From Haplosporangium gracile (taxonomy: Eukaryota; Mortierellomycota; Mortierellomycetes; Mortierellales; Mortierellaceae): a stretch of DNA of 18,008 nt. Below are positions 17,629 through 18,008 of the stretch, one piece after another. Position numbers and translations under genes: made by a program. Position 1 is the stretch's first letter; each line of letters begins with the position of its first letter. The DNA lies in the NCBI GenBank assembly GCA_015499985.1, contig JAAAUF010000809.1, positions 1-18,008 of the forward strand, given 5' to 3'. The notes below the pieces were generated by a model. That model was given only the letters and a program-made list of their open reading frames with translations. It ran no database searches and was not told where the DNA came from.

Positions 17629-18008
17629 CCTGGTTTTTTTTTGCACAGAAAACTCTAATGTTCGGCATCCCCCTTCCACACGTCCAACTCTCTCTTCTTA
17701 TTTTTTTTTGAAACTTTTGAGCCATGGCGCCACTTGTTCGTAACTTGACGAATTGCAAATTTCCAGGTACAAGACCTTCTTTCTCACTCATCGAACTTGT
17801 CTGTCGTATTGGAAAATGACAACTTTTGTGCAACAATGACCTATTCTCGTCGTCCTCTTTCTTCTCCCGCTTCCCGTTCCTGCAGGTGCATGTCAAATGG
17901 AGATTGATAAGTCAGAGAAAGAGAAGCGAGCGGAGCAGGGCTGACAAATACGAATGTGGAGAGATCTTTCTTACAAACAACCTGTCCGCCTGCCTACATC
18001 GGGGGGGG

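Larger units (their letters stand above)
15272..18008. other. 2.7-kb region without a recognisable gene
   Basis: Left part (15272 to about 15960) is purine-rich on the plus strand, so a CT-rich leader and promoter for the AEC gene on the minus strand. From about 16680 to 17450 the bias flips to pyrimidine-rich on the plus strand, the kind of sequence that precedes plus-strand genes in this window, so a gene may start beyond the right edge. CCAAT boxes occur near 16146 and, inverted, near 17141. All open frames here are low complexity or lack family features. The last eight bases are all G. Confidence 0.6.

Noticed and set aside
17510..17896. 128-codon minus-strand frame near the right edge
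   Set aside because: No recognisable domain, mixed composition and no splice or promoter context.
1..18008. tRNA, rRNA, CRISPR array or transposon
   Set aside because: No tRNA B-box in a plausible context, no rRNA sequence, no regularly spaced repeats, and no terminal repeats or transposase-like frame were seen by eye.

Overview
The window is fungal nuclear DNA. All intact genes are split by GT-AG introns, mostly 99-189 bp with two longer first introns, and their products (a GDP-fucose-type transporter, a full ABCC/MRP pump, a classical SDR, an AEC/PIN-like carrier) are eukaryotic membrane or membrane-associated proteins. Intron density, CT-rich leaders and fucose genes suggest an early-diverging fungus, perhaps Mortierellomycota or Mucoromycota. 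That placement is inference; I see no diagnostic marker.

Layout, left to right. 1-762 (+): decayed 3' part of a GT10 fucosyltransferase gene, running off the left edge. 763-2185: no certain gene; one weak minus-strand ORF remnant. 2186-3902 (+): four-exon nucleotide-sugar transporter, best match GDP-fucose transporter (SLC35C1-like), 338 aa. 3903-5291: its 3' region and the promoter of the next gene, with a TATA box, a repeated motif pair and a uORF touching the start codon. 5292-10442 (+): six-exon ABCC transporter, 1530 aa, with TMD0, two TMDs and two NBDs. 10443-10665: short convergent 3' region. 10666-12471 (-): five-exon short-chain dehydrogenase, 367 aa. 12472-12948: spacer with a TATGC repeat. 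12949-15271 (-): four-exon auxin-efflux-carrier-family protein, 594 aa. 15272-18008: 2.7 kb without a recognisable gene, including a purine-rich AUG-free stretch with (GA)16; the window ends in eight G.

Functional links are loose. The only suggestive pairing is the fucosyltransferase remnant beside the GDP-fucose transporter: donor import into the Golgi and transfer of fucose to glycans. The ABCC pump, SDR and AEC carrier look like ordinary housekeeping or detoxification genes. I found no clearly new system. The observations most worth checking are the layered lesions in the GT10 pseudogene, the uORF/start overlap and the stop-free intron of the ABCC gene, the NBD2 insertion, and the crossed poly(A) signals between the two convergent genes. 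All gene models were spliced by eye from reading frame, splice consensus and family similarity; no database search or transcript data were available.
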